A stretch of 64,000 bases of DNA from Taeniopygia guttata (Eukaryota > Chordata > Aves > Passeriformes > Estrildidae): contig NC_133030.1 of the NCBI RefSeq assembly GCF_048771995.1, positions 41,044,001-41,108,000 of the forward strand, read 5' to 3'. The notes under the pieces are model-generated. The model was not told where the DNA came from. It saw only the letters and a list, made by a program, of their open reading frames with translations, and did not search any database. Made by a program: the position numbers and the translations under genes. Every line of letters begins with the position of its first letter. Positions within the stretch are counted from its first letter, which is position 1. Of this stretch, positions 1 through 13,700 are shown piece by piece.

Positions 1-3000
1 AACTCGAAGTCATTGCTTCATTAGTCCTTAACTGTTTATTAGAGACCTTTTCAATTTTCTTTTTCTTTCTTTTAAAAAGGAAGTCGGGAAAATTACAGCT
101 TTGGATAAAAAATTTCAGTTGATTTAATACATAAGAAAACTAAGTGATCTTCTGAATTAAATTCTATCCTCAATAGCATTTGCTTTACCCCTTAAGGTCT
201 GATTTTTTTTTTTTTTGACCGCCTAAATTTCATTGTAATTGGAACACACCCTTTATTTGTTTAGTCCTGAATTTCCCTCCAGCCTTTTTGAAAATGCTTT
301 CTCTGCTTTTGTACTTATTCATTTATTTTCTTAGCTGATGCTGATATATAAGTTGATCTATGAAACAACAAAAAACAGTTATTTCCAACAGTTGACATGG
401 ATGAAAAGAATACAAAAAAATATAAAGAAATAAGAAGTAATAATTTATTAAGTGGTTAGTGTCCCTCTCTTCTGCAAGTAAAATTAATCTGCCTTCTGAG
501 TGCGGGGGCTGTGTGTATTTCACATCAATGTCCAACCCATTCTTCAGTGCTGGCTGGAGGGTCTAATCTTTCCCAGAATGATCAGAGCAGTGCAGTTGAA
601 GAACAAGGATGAATATTTGAATAATCACACCACAATGTGAGGTGACCCTCCGACAGGGGACTGACCAGATACACATATGGATTTTGGGAAGAAGCTCTGA
701 TGCTCTTTTTTAACACAGCTGTGAGAAGAATGTGGCTAAGACCCAGTAGTCTTTCTGGAGTATAGCTGGCAAAGGAAACCATGAGGAGAAGAGAATTTAA
801 CACATGGGTGTAAGGGAGTTCACTTCATTGATGCGATCTGAGGGGAATGTCTAATGACTGGAAGAATCAAACTTGGCAATGAAAACACAAAGCTCTTTTC
901 ATCAATTCAAACGCTGACTCTAAAGCTGCAGATGGTTACCTCCAGCCTTGCCTATTCAGTGTGGGGTTGTATAAAATGGAACTTTGGTGAATACTAATAG
1001 ATCAAAACAAAGATTTAATAACATAAAGATGTGGTGTTCATTTTTAAATGAGGATACAGGTCAGTGTCTCAGAAAAGAATTAAATAAGTATCTTTATGTA
1101 TGGGTCTAAAGTCTCTGGAGATTTTTAACTGCAAACATATCTTTAGTGTGCAGATTGTATTCAGTAGGGACAGCTATGCAGGGAACAGGCTAAAAGCAAG
1201 ATTTCAGAATTATTATACTAATTGAGCCTCTTTGCAACATGCAAATGTTGTTAACTAGTTATCTCCTTTTAAAATCATACCTACATATGTTTAGCTGAAG
1301 TATACATTGTAGCTTGTATGCGTTGAGCTACTTGTTGTAGGAAATAATGGAGCTAGTTAATTAGAAATTGCAGGCAGAAGCACTTCACAAAAGAAACAAG
1401 TTGTACATTCACTGGGACTTAAAGCTGTTTGTTTTGGAGGAATCAGCAAGTCTTAGGGTTGACTCAGTTGGCTTTATTTTAAATTTGAGAGAGATTTCTT
1501 TTGTTTTCTTCTTTCAAAACAATAAATATTATTTGATTTCTTACTTTATTAAGATGTTATATTTAGATGTTGAGACTTTTCTATTCAAGCTTAAACTGCT
1601 GTTTTTGGTTTTTTTTTTACTTACAAAATTGTACTCTGGTGCATGTCAGATCAAAACATTAAATACTGGAGGCTAGGAGTACAATTTCATAGATACTAGT
1701 AGTTTCGCTGATTTGTGTCAGTAAATAATTTAGCACATTACAAAAGTGATTTTTCTTTTAATGATAACTACTGAGCTGCCTGCTGCTGTGAAATTCTACT
1801 GAGTTGGAATAGTTGGAATAGTAATCTTTTAATATCATATGAGGAATAACTGGTGCTGGTGTTTTGAAATGTAAAGTAAGTCCTGGCATCTTGTTAAAGA
1901 ATGTAGATACAGAGCTAGTTTCTTAGTTACAGCAAATTGACTTTGCTCTGTCACACTAAGTTGCATTCAAGGGTATGACCTGCAGAGACCTGTAGATTGC
2001 TGAAAAACAGATGCTAGTGGGTACATTCAAAAGACAATTGAGTGAAAGCAAGGTGCTAAGAACCTTCTACTTGCTGTAGCAATCCACAGAAGTCAATGGA
2101 TATCAGAGTTTGTATGGAAGGAAATGGGAAGCAAATGAAGACAACTTTTGTAGCAGTTTAAGATACCAATGCAAATTAATAAAGGTTCTGGTTTTCAGAA
2201 TTGGATCAAAACTTATTAAAAGAGATTCAAAATGGAAAAAACTCCTTGATGAGGACTGATGTGTTGGCTGCCTCATACAATGATTAAAAGCAGATTATAA
2301 GCTCCATGGGGCCTATAAGAGATACACAATCTCCACAGGCAGGGTTTTATGGTGTTTAGGAAACCCACACTAGCCAGATGGAAGATTCCCAGACACGCAA
2401 AACTACCACATACTCTGAAGAATTCTGCAGAGCTGATGCAAATTTTTTTGGCATACCAGACATGAATAGAAACATGAGAAAGTTCAAAACACAAAATCTA
2501 GTAACTGTCACTCATATCACATACGAAATTATTACCATAGAGCAGCACTTAGAGGCTGAGTGAAATTACCAGGTTTAGGAGCAGTAGGCTGGAGTAGTCT
2601 GCTTTAGTCAGTGAAATGTGTGAAAAAGTCAAGCTTGATCTAGCTAAAAGCAGTACATAGAAGGGTCAGAATTTTTTTAAATACTTGGAATTCTGCACTA
2701 ACACCAGTGATTCCTCTCAGAAAAACTCCCCTCAGACTGCACTAATATGCATGGTGAAATGATGAATTAAACAGTCTTGTAGCGATACCTCTTTGTTATA
2801 ATAAAAAAAAAATTGAGTAAGCCAAAGAGGTTATATGCAGCCTCAGAGAAATTCAACATATAGACAGAAATCAATTTTCTAGGTCTGAAGGAAATAAAAT
2901 ATACGACTAATATTCAAATCTAAGGTGAGCTGAACAAATTCAGTCATCATTGGCATATTCTCTGGGTTGCTGTTGTTACATATTTCTGTATCACTAGGCA

Positions 3001-6000
3001 GATCGTTTTTCCTTTGGTAATGCTAACATATTATTCATACTGTGCAAAAGGAAATATGTAACTTTTGGAAAGCTGGAATGAAATGTATTTTCCTTATTGG
3101 ATTATATTATCTTTATTGAATTACACCAGTTTTTTAATTGGGCACTTCATGTTGCAGTCCAGCCAAAAATTTGACAGCTGTGATGGAGGGAGTGCCTAAT
3201 AACTCAGTACCACTAAGACTGTTAATTTCTCTGCCCAAAGCGCTTTGAATAAGCACTTGGGACAGAAGGATTTGGATAAGTATAAGCAGAAAACTTCTAA
3301 CTGAAAAGAATTATAAAACAATTGACTTTTTATCTGTTATGCCTGGTTTCCCTGGAGACCAAAATGAAGAAGCACATGCTGAGACAGAGTGAGGCACACG
3401 GGTTTCAGACACCCATGCAGAGCAGTGTGACCTCAACATTTCTTTCAAAAGTGTCCTTGGCATCTGCCCCCATCCCACCCTTAGTTTTCTACGTAGTTGT
3501 TTGGGAGCAGGGATTCTTCTCCAGGGTGTGACAGAATGGATCTCAGTTTTCTCCTCCATCTGTGGAGATTCAGATATCCTGCACCTCTGAGAGGCATTTT
3601 AACCACACAGGTCTGGTCTGGATGCTTGTTCCTTGGTTTGAAGCAGTACCATGTAGCAGAAAATAGTGCGGGCTGCTTGGATCAGAGAGAAGCAAATAGT
3701 CTACTCACCTCTGAGAAACAAGACCTGTTTCTGAGACTTACCTTTAGGGCTTTTTCTCAGTTTTATCCAATGCCTCTTGAACATAAATACAAAACCAGTA
3801 TCAGAACTTCCATCTCCCATTTTCCAGGTGGGCACCCTTGATCGCCACCCACAGAATCACACCTTCAGGTCTAATAGCATTTCATATGTTTCTTCTGTAG
3901 AAATTCACAGCTTCAGAAAGAAAAGCATAGAAGTCTTCAACCCTGGTGTGTAATGCTCCCCTGAGAAGTGGCAGATGTGGGTTAAAACCAGGTTTTCCTT
4001 AGCTTGGCTGAATGCTCTAACTGGAAGTATTATTTTTTTATGCTTGTCCTGAAAAGGTGAACTGGTAGCACTGCTGTTGTCTTTATCACCTTAAAAGAAA
4101 CTTGTGGCCTTAGTTTTAGAGAAGGTAGCTTGAGGACTTCTGGACAGCCTGGAGCAAGACACTAAAAGTAAAGGACTACCCTTAATAGAGCAGATTGTGG
4201 TATCACTGCTGAAAGTCTCATACAATTATAATGTGTGATATTGTCCGAGCAGATTATGGAATATCCTTCTCCCGGATATTTTGGGTGTCATAAATTGTAG
4301 TGAGGCCTGTAGCATCTGGCAGGTTATGATCAGTGCCGGTATTATGCTCAGTGGTGCACTTAATAGGATGAAGACAAAAAAATCCCAATCAAAGGGAATT
4401 ACAGGTATGCTTTCTGTTCATTCCTTGAACAGCCAAGATATCCATTGGCTGCGGGGATTTTCACATTAATGAAGAATGCAAAACTGCACATACAGTCAAA
4501 GTCAAGTATTTATTTTCTTTTTGTAGCTATGGTTTACTTTTACTTAACCTCTGTACATTGTGGATTGCAGCGCAGACATTGTTTTGTTAAAGTATGGGTA
4601 GTTACAATATAAACACAAATATTTATTGTCATTTGAATATTTATCATCTCAGCCTTTCACGAAAATAAAAGCAGTGCTGAAACTTCATTCTCTCAAACAC
4701 TAAAATGTATTCTATGAAAGTCAAATGTTTTCAGAGTCAACATAATCACAGCATCCCAGTTTTTGACCTGTGTGTTCATTTACAGTTTACTTATAGCTGC
4801 TTCAGAGAGATGGAAGTTTGTAGATTACAACATGGTTTTATTGATTTATCAGTAGCAAAATACACTAAGTATACACTCAGTAAACTGGATCAGCTAGCTC
4901 TTGGGCTTGTATTGTATAATATCAGCTTGTTGTGGAATACTTCAGAACAAAATCAGAATGTTGGCGTAGTTAACTTCAGTGGTGTAAACCAGACTTGCAA
5001 AGACTAATATTTAGTAAGACCAATAACACAAACAAATTAGATTTTGAAGTTGTTTGCCCAATAGGAAGAAGCACGCTGACACAATATTTGTAAGCTTATA
5101 GTTAACTATTGTATGAGAAATTATTAAATAACTTTGAACAGCAGATTGAGTGCTCCTTGAAGAATAGCAAGAAAACTTTTTCTCAGACTTGCTTTTTTTT
5201 TTTCCAAGATGATAAAAAGAGAGTCACAGCAAATACTCATTTACTTTAATATTTTATATCCAAATAAAATAAGTCCATGGCATTTACATTGCCGTTACTA
5301 AATAGTATTTGGTTTGTTTGCAAGAGTCATTTATTTGTGGCTTGGCTGAAGGAATAAAAATAAATTTGCGGTTCTTTCTGTTAATACTCATACTGTTTCT
5401 TAGCATATGCAAAAGATTGAATACTGTAAAATGTATATGCAGAAGCTCAAAAAGAAAACCCAGACTTTCTGAAGCTCCTGAATTACGTATAACCTTTGAG
5501 AGAATTGCTGAGACAGTTCTTTACAACAACATAAAGAAATACCTGACTAAGCCAACAAAGTATTTTATTTTAAGCAAACTTGAAATAATTTTAATTTTTC
5601 CACTGCCTAAAATTAAGTATACCTTATCTAAACCAGGGGCTAGTTATCTGAGAAAAAAACTACAGTTTGTGTTTCTGAACTACTACTGAGCCATTAATTA
5701 ATAGTCATATTTTTTTCATAAGGCTTTTTTTTTAAAAAAGGTTTTGTAGAAGGGCAGTATCAACTGTATTTATGACAGCTAACAGCCTTAACCCCATAAT
5801 CACCACTGTTGTTTTATTGGCAAGTTGCTCAACTTTCCTGTTCTAGATTTTGCTGTGATGTGGATATAAGGATCCAAACACTGACCTGTTGGAAGGCATA
5901 AATCTTTAGGACCAAGTTTTATCATTTTAGCTTCAGATCATGACGTTATTGCCCATAAAAAGTATCAGAATTCAGCCTTTGAATGAAAGACACTGCAGGT

Positions 6001-6935
6001 ATTGTGTATTGTGCAGGTTTTGAAATGTGTACAATAAAATTATTTTATTTAGCAATTTACTTTGTGCCTTATAATATATGTATTTCTATCATTTCTATTT
6101 CAATCCTTGATAAGATAATCATAAATTATTTAAGGGATAGAACATATGTGCATCAGATAAAAGGGATATCTAAGTGATGAACTCAACACAGAAGACATTT
6201 TGTTGATTTTACTCCATGCTTTTGAAGAATTTTGTGACTCTTTATGTAAAGCCAAATTTTTATTCTTTCGTCAACAGAAATTAAAAGGCTTTTCTCCTAC
6301 AATCAATCCCACTCATGTCATCACCAGGCGGAATTGCCACCAAGGGATACATTAGGAGGAAGAGAGGAAGTTTTGTCCATGGATTTTTTTTCGTTTCTGA
6401 GAGAAGACTGTCCTTTTTTCTAGAAATACTTTACAGAAGTATGACCAAGTGTGAGTGGTCCTGGAACCACCAGAGGGGTTGAGAGTTCACCTGCCAGTCT
6501 GAGCCCATTATGAAGAACTTATCACTAGTAAGAGCTTAGTAAAATGCTTTCCTTTTACATCCATACCTGTTTCCATTGTTACTTGATCTCTAGGTGCTGT
6601 GAACATCATTCCAGCTTGGGCAATATCACATCAGTGATAAAATACAGCAAACCTATGTAAAACCTGTTTTTAATGTGGAGGGATTTGATGATGTTTTCTA
6701 GGAAGGGATTTCCTGTCCATGAGCTCCAGATTAATTTTGGTCACAAGGTGGAACCACCCCAGGGAGGTGGAACAGGATTGAGAGGTGCTTAGAGCCATCA
6801 AGACTGCATTGGGTTTTTTGAAATACTTGTGGAATCAAGAAAAAAGTTCACGCTGTCTTTCTTGTTAATGATATGAAGAGGAGTTTGCCAGAACTGTGCT
6901 TTGATGGGATGTACTTGGGAAACAGCTTGAACAGT
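1..6935 (+). other. MIPOL1: MIPOL1 last intron, left part; no exon recognised
   Basis: This stretch is AT-rich with scattered short homopolymers and no open frame resembling a known protein. It lies upstream of the last MIPOL1 coding exon on the same strand, so I read it as intron. I looked for the penultimate MIPOL1 exon, whose product in mammals is coiled coil ending just before the LERLVDVL stretch, and did not find it. It is probably left of the window, or too diverged to see by eye. Longer frames here (for example 1368-1676, 4705-5007, 5309-5689) have low-complexity or random composition and no splice support. Confidence 0.6.
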
Positions 6936-7511
6936 TGTCATGGTTTAACCCCAACCAGCAGCCAAGCTTGACACTGCTGCTCACTCACTCCCTCACCAGT
7001 GGGATTGGAAGGGTAAAGGCTGGAAAACTCATGGGTTGAGGTAAAGGCAGGTTCATAGCAAAAGCAAAAGCTGTACATGCAAGCAAAAAAACGCAAGGAA
7101 TTAATTCACTTCTTCCCATGGCAGGCAGGTGTTCAGCTATCTCCAGGAGAGCAGGGCCCCATCACACAGAACAGCTACTTGGGAAGACCAACTCCATCAC
7201 TCTGAATATCCCCTGTTCCACCTCCTTCCTACTCCCTTTTATACTGAGCACAATGTCATATGGTCTAGAATATCCCTTTGGTCAGTTTGGATCACCTGTC
7301 CTAGCTGTGTCTCCTCCCAACCTTCCACGTACCTTGAGCCTCTTTGCCAGTGTGGCAGTACAAAAAGCAGAAAAGACCTTGGCTCTGTGTAAACCCTGCA
7401 CAGCAGTAACAAAACCATCTCTCTGTTATCAACCTGTGTTCAGCACAAATCCAGAACACAGCCCTATACCAGCCAGAGAAAATTATCTCTACCCCAGCCA
7501 AAACCAGGACA
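6936..7511 (+). mobile_element. Solo LTR of an avian endogenous retrovirus
   Basis: The element begins TGTCATGGTTTAACCCCAAC and ends AAACCAGGACA, giving the TG...CA ends of a retroviral LTR, about 576 bp. From memory, the opening and internal phrases (aaggcaggttcatag, ccatggcaggcaggtgttca, atatccctttggtcag, cagcacaaatccagaaca) match an LTR family common in bird genomes. I cannot settle whether it is the ERVK or ERVL class. No gag, pol or second LTR lies beside it, so it is a solo LTR left by recombination. The flanks acagt and tcagt may be a slightly diverged 5-bp target duplication. It differs noticeably from the family as I recall it, so it is likely an old fixed insertion in the MIPOL1 intron. 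Confidence 0.85.
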
Positions 7512-10290
7512 TCAGTACATCAGTATTTGAAATTGTACAAACTCATTGTAAACAGGACTTGACCAGAAGGTGCCTGAAGGAGGTGAGACTTGCTTGGTAT
7601 AGGCAACTGAGAGGTTCAGACTTGACTTTACAAAAAGTCTAACATGCAGAAAGATGTAATGTGGAGATTTCAGATTGATACTTTCAACTTCTAACGTCTT
7701 TTAATAAGGCCATTCTCTGCAGATCTGTAAATAAACCCTAACTGTTCATTTTGAGCAAATTTGAAATGGTTTGTTTTAGATAATCAATTTTTGACATTGC
7801 TTTTAAATTTCCCTGAAGATGGATTTAGAACAAACCAAAATCCTCTATAAAGGAGGTCCTTTTTATCATGTCCTGAAATACATTTCTGTTGAATATAGTA
7901 TAAGGAATCTGGCAAGCTGTTGCCAGACACAGTTCAGAGCCCAAATTGAGAAGCTGAGAGAAAAAGACTCTGTATTCAGCAATTTTATTCTCTAATTCAG
8001 TGGGATACTTTTTTATTATTATTATGTTTGTAGATGTGAAGAATCCAAATCTGAGACTGTATTGCCCTCAAGAATGTGAGGAACAGTTCAGAGACACAAT
8101 AAGGTTGCCTGTGATTCATGGCACTCTAATGAAACCAAACATCATTAACAAGGGGCATGACTAGTGTTCATCAGGAGTTTTCAGGAATTAATATTTCATT
8201 AATTATTCATCATTCATTATTTGAATAAATAAATACTATGGCAGAATACTTTTTGTGGGGAAGACATATTACCATAAGGTAAACCTGCTAGTTTTCCATA
8301 AGCAGGCAACACAGATTGCCAGGAGGTATTTGGCAAGAAAATCCAGGAGACCCTTGCCTATTCATATCAGCACAAACTTCATGGAAATGTAAGGAGTACA
8401 CTGTAAGGAGTAGGTTCCCATGTCAAGATTTCTCCTAAGTAAAGAGAAACAGCTGTGACACCAAATGTGTGTGGAAACAGTTCTTGTCAGTGCTAAAAGT
8501 AATTCAAGCTCATGGAAGAAGGTATAGAAAAGGTTTTGGTACAAATATAAGTAGTAAACTTTGCATAAAATTGCCATATAAACTGTTGGATTCAAGCTGG
8601 AGTGATAAGGGAAATTTGGGGATTTGTTTAAATAGTCTAATGTGTATCATTTGACTTTAAATATGCCAGTATATCCTCTATTTCATCTATTGTTCATTCT
8701 TTATCTCTAACATTAGCCACATGCTCAGATGTGAATGGTCCATCCAATAATAGGAGACTACTCTTTATGACATTTTGTGGATTTCGATGTACTGAAATAC
8801 AGCATAGTTGATTCAGGGTTTATTTTTCTTTCTCAGAAGCTCATTTATTTTTGGCAATCAGTGTATGCTGTCCTGAGCAAGCATTTGAAAGTAAAGGAGT
8901 GATACCTTTCACAAGGTGGCATTAAAAGCAAAGTCCTGATTTTGTATTATCCTGTAAAGTGTAACAAACTACATTAATGACAGGGTGAAATGCTGTCAAA
9001 ATAGACCAACTGTGTTTACTGCTCACTTTTCCTGCTGCTAGTGATGGCGTAAGGTGAATAGTAATGGTGAGCTAGCTCATAATCTTCCAAACAGAAGGTA
9101 GAGGACAAACAGTTTGACAAGATTGTGGACCACAGATAAAGGCTTAATATTTTAGCCAAGGCCTGTGTCAGCCAGGTTTATTTTGAAATATGTCTGCTGT
9201 CAAGAGCCCAACTGGCTGTATTTGCTTCTAAGTTTAATCATATACAGAATTACACTTTTGGGTTGAGAAGATGCTGAAAGGGATTTAATAGGAATGCTTG
9301 TTTGGTGACAGTGCTTTTCAGGGGCAGAATGGTTAGCCCTGCCAAATTTAAAGCTTGTACATTTAATGGAACATACTTTTTGGAGTGACATTACAAACAG
9401 TGCTGGGCAGGCAGGAATTGGCAGCGGTGCCTGTAGTGATTAGATTCAACATTGTGGTCTACCATGGTTTAGAGCTCACTGATGCTGCAAAATCAGTCTC
9501 TGAGATGTGTGGTTGAAGAGCAGGAAGGACCATTAAGACCAGTCAGTCCAGCCACTTGTTTGACAGAGGGCACTGAATTGTACTCAGCATCAGGTTCAAA
9601 ACCATGCCTGAACTCCAGCCTGCCATTTAGAAAGACACCCAGACTCTGATCCAAAAAATGCAGAGGGAACTTGGTTAAGAAGAAAGAGGCAGCCTGTGCA
9701 CTGGAACCACATGTGGTCTTTATCACTATGATGGTTTATGAAAGAATTGTTACAGACCATTAAATTCAATGGGCAGTGATTTTTACTGAAAAAATAAAAA
9801 ATTATTGTTAAAAAGGCAGGCTTTTGAGGTGGCAAAAATAATGCCTGAATTGAGGAATAAGGATAATTAAAAACTAGCTGAATCAGCCAGGGGTAAGAGG
9901 GTGATGTCTGTGTAGCAAGGTAGATAGGTCATGCACTGCAAGGCTATATCCTTGATACCAGGCTTCAAAACAGTGCATATTTAAGTATTTTATTCAATCA
10001 CAGCAGCCTCAAATTTTGAAACTGAGAACAAGCCTCCCCAATACCCAGTGTTAGCACAGTGCCATTCCCTTGAGAGGGAAGCAGCTGGGGTCCAGTTCCC
10101 ATGTGCAGATACCAGAGCTGAATCAGTTTGCTCCAGCCTCCTGAGTAAATGATCCTATCCAAGTGACTGGTTTCTGGGCAAGACCAGTATCACAGCAGCC
10201 TCTCTTCTCTATGTCATTTGTTTCCTTGAATTGACAGAAAATAACTGAAAACAAGTATGCCATTTAGAATTTTATTAAGTTTATCCAAGG
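7512..10290. other. MIPOL1: MIPOL1 intron, unique AT-rich DNA
   Basis: No gene, RNA gene or clear repeat is recognised. The part around 9500-9730 has a faint resemblance to the 3' end of an old CR1 LINE, which is too weak to call. Confidence 0.5.
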
Positions 10291-10780
10291 GGAAGGGAAG
10301 GGAAGGGAAGGGAAGGGAAGGGAAGGGAAGGGAAGGGAAGGGAAGGGAAGGGAAGGGAAGGGAAGGGAAGGGAAGGGAAGGGAAGGGAAGGGAAGGGAAG
10401 GGAAGGGAAGGGAAGGGAAGGGAAGGGAAGGGAAGGGAAGGGAAGGGAAGGGAAGGGAAGGGAAGGGAAGGGAAGGGAAGGGAAGGGAAGGGAAGGGAAG
10501 GGAAGGGAAGGGAAGGGAAGGGAAGGGAAGGGAAGGGAAGGGAAGGGAAGGGAAGGGAAGGGAAGGGAAGGGAAGGGAAGGGAAGGGAAGGGAAGGGAAG
10601 GGAAGGGAAGGGAAGGGAAGGGAAGGGAAGGGAAGGGAAGGGAAGGGAAGGGAAGGGAAGGGAAGGGAAGGGAAGGGAAGGGAAGGGAAGGGAAGGGAAG
10701 GGAAGGGAAGGGAAGGGAAGGGAAGGGAAGGGAAGGGAAGGGAAGGGAAGGGAAGGGAAGGGAAGGGAAGGGAAGGGAAG
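10291..10780. repeat. Pure pentanucleotide array (GGAAG)98
   Basis: The run is exactly periodic at 5 bp for 490 bp with no interruption, equal to 98 copies of GGAAG (also readable as AAGGG or GGGAA). It is flanked by aagg on the left and gaagtatttt on the right. All purines lie on the + strand. A 5-bp unit keeps every frame repetitive, so a 184-codon open frame covers it; its GKGRE repeat is an artefact of the array and not a protein gene. The G-rich strand could form G-quadruplex or triplex structures. The true length in the genome may differ because such arrays are often mis-assembled. Confidence 0.98.
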
Positions 10781-13700
10781 GAAGTATTTTATTCTAAATG
10801 AAATTAAGTGAATTTGTTCTTATGACCACTCACCAAACAACTATTCACTGAATTCTACTACTAAACTGCTTGCAGTGCTTTTATCCAATGCATTTTATTT
10901 ATCTAACATATTTTCAAAAGCTTGGTTTCTAAAGGGAATTAGTGTCAGCAAAACACATTCCACAAGAAGCCAGAAATCATGCAAGTAAGGCCATCTTCAT
11001 AGCCTTAGCCTAATCTTATCTACTGGAAAGATAACCAAGGGCTATAGCTTAGGTTTATAAGCCTTTATATAGCGTTTCAAAATCCAGGATGATTTTGTTT
11101 TTATCACTTAACTCCTCCATTTGCAGGTAGAAACCATTGTTTTTGGCTAGTCTGTATATTGCTTTGCAGATTAGGACATAGGCTACTTGAAGGGTGCCCT
11201 TTTCTGTCAGTTGGGTGTCCATTTTTTGTATTTCTGGGGCACGATTCCCAGGGAGGTCACTCTGTGACTGTATAACTGTCATATTCAGAACTTGGGAGTA
11301 AAGGCCACTGTTGTCTTTGGGGTGAGTTCCTTTGGCCAGAGTTAGAGCAGTGTGGAAGGATGTACCAACCTGTGCGGATTTACGCAGTTGCAGAGTTTTT
11401 ACTGATCCCAAGCTACAGGTGAGATCTAGACTTCTTCAGCAGAATATGTGAAAGAGGGAAGCAAGCCAAAAATGTGCATAGGAGTGAGCAGTAGAGAGCA
11501 GTAGGTACCATACTTGCACTGGTCTGTTCAGCTTTGGGACTCCCTGAGCAGCCTTCTCTGTCAGTTAGAATTTTAAGTCTGCCTTATGGAGACCAAGTCT
11601 AAAACCAAAATTGATTTTACTCACAGGAGTAAAGCTTTGCTAAAAGTCAGAGCAGATTGTCAAGCAGTTCAGGATCTGTGTAAGAACACTCCACGTAACA
11701 ACATACCCTCCATCCAGGCATTGACAGCTGTGTGCACAGGAGACAAGGGAACACAGTTTGAAACAACTGGAAGAAAATTTGAGAATGGTTGAGAATTTGT
11801 CTTGGGGAAGACTCACCTAGTAATTATCCTGTTCAGGTAGCTTTCGTCTAAAAATGAGGATATTCTTAAAGCTTAGCAACATGTTTAAAAGGACATAATT
11901 AGACCTGTAACATCATATCAGCAAGCCCCTTATGGAATTCTTTTTATTGCTATATAGAACACAGATTCAACTGCTTAATTCCCAATTTGTATGGAGAAAG
12001 CATTAAGCCACTGCAATTTAAGACTCTTAACATTATGTCTTTTGTTAACTTAAAAATAATGATGGACTGGGTGTCCCTTTCCTAAATTGTGTGGTTTATT
12101 TATTTTTTCCATTTCATGGGAGCATTACAGAAGTATGTAGTGTAGATAAAGAGTATTTCTAGCCATCATCTTTGTGCTTTTCATCAATGCAAATTCAATC
12201 TGTCTTGAAAAGCACTGGACATTTTTACTTTTTACTTTTGGATATGTGTAAATCAATAGAAATAAAACCAAAGTTGTACCTATCCATCTGGATCCATAGT
12301 TTTTTCCTGTATTTTATGTCCTTTTATACTCAATTTGCATGCATGCATATAATAATTGTATAAAGAATGCTGATGTGGCATTTGTTGAGAGAATTTATTT
12401 GTTAAGGGACAGATTTTCTAGAAGTATTTGAAGAATGAAGGAATAATGAAGGTCATCTACTGCGGTTTTCAAAAATTTCTAAGGAAGAAATTGAAATCTG
12501 TGAGAGTGGGGAGTGAGCCCTTAAGAGGCTTTGTAAAGTATTCCAAAAGGTGTGTATCTGTCCGTGCACATTTGGACCTTCAGCACTACCACAGAATGGC
12601 CCACCCACCATATCTTTCTTCTGTCTGATCTAAAATATGAACTCAAATACTTTCTTCTTAAATTATTCATATAGCTGCTTCATGAGATGCAAACTCAGTG
12701 AGTGTCCTTGCTTACATCTCAGGAGAAAGTGTCATGTTTCACATTCAACTTATACTATGAGGACTGTTCACAAGCAAAAAGACAAACGTCATTTGTTAGA
12801 ATGTTAGAATTGGTTAGAATTTGTCTTGGAATACAATCAAATGTAGTGGGTGCTGCTTTCAGTTAAGTAGAATTTGGTGAAATTGCACAAAGTAACAGAA
12901 GTTGCTTTCTTCACGTCTTCCATATTTTGAATAAAATCCTGCAAACATTGAGACTAATTCCCAGTATCTTTCATTCTTCCATTTAAGTTACCTTTGATCT
13001 TGAGGTATAAAACTATTACTGCAGTTTTCCACATTAAAATGCTCAGTCTCCAGATGGAGCTGCCTGCAGTGCCCCACTGGGCTGGGCAGAAAGCCTTATC
13101 AGCAAGGTCTGGCTCTGCCACCCTCACCCCTCACAGGTAGCACCTCACTGGCACAAACAGCCTTTTTAGCTACCTTTTATTACTCACAAAGAAAGTGTTG
13201 CTTATTGTGAGTTGGGATGACAGAGTTGGGCCCTTGGTGAACAAAGAGTCCAGGATTATCATTCCAAAAAGCCCCCTGAGGCCTGTATCAAGAGTTATTA
13301 ACCACTGATTCAGCACATAGCATTATTTTGTAGGCTTAAGTGGGATTTCAGTGGTATATTGGGTCTTGTGTCTGTGTAGGGGTAAATTTTGCCCTCTGTT
13401 ATTTTATCGTATAAATAGCTCCTACCATTTCTCTTTTACATTGTTGCTTAAATCTCTTTCAAAGGTACAATATCTTAATCCACTGCTACCTTTCTTTTCC
13501 TTCTGATAAAGAATAAATAAATTTTCAAATACACATATGACTGAAACAAAAGGCAAATAAGCTCTGCATGGTGTGTATTTGTATTTGGTGAGGAATACCT
13601 CATTTTGATTATTTCAGTCATCATTCATTTGAAAAGCAGAAACTATGATTGTTAAGCCTCATTATTTTCAATGAAGCCTGACAGTTTCAAGGTTAAACAG

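Noticed and set aside
7118-7642. 174-codon open frame on the + strand
   Set aside because: It lies almost wholly inside the solo LTR and is not a host gene.
9490-9735. Faint resemblance to a CR1 LINE 3' end (gaaggaccattaagacc...)
   Set aside because: Too short and diverged to call by eye; a repeat-library search would decide.
10257-10811. 184-codon open frame with GKGRE repeat
   Set aside because: It is the translation of a pure pentamer array; the unit length makes all frames repetitive and open.
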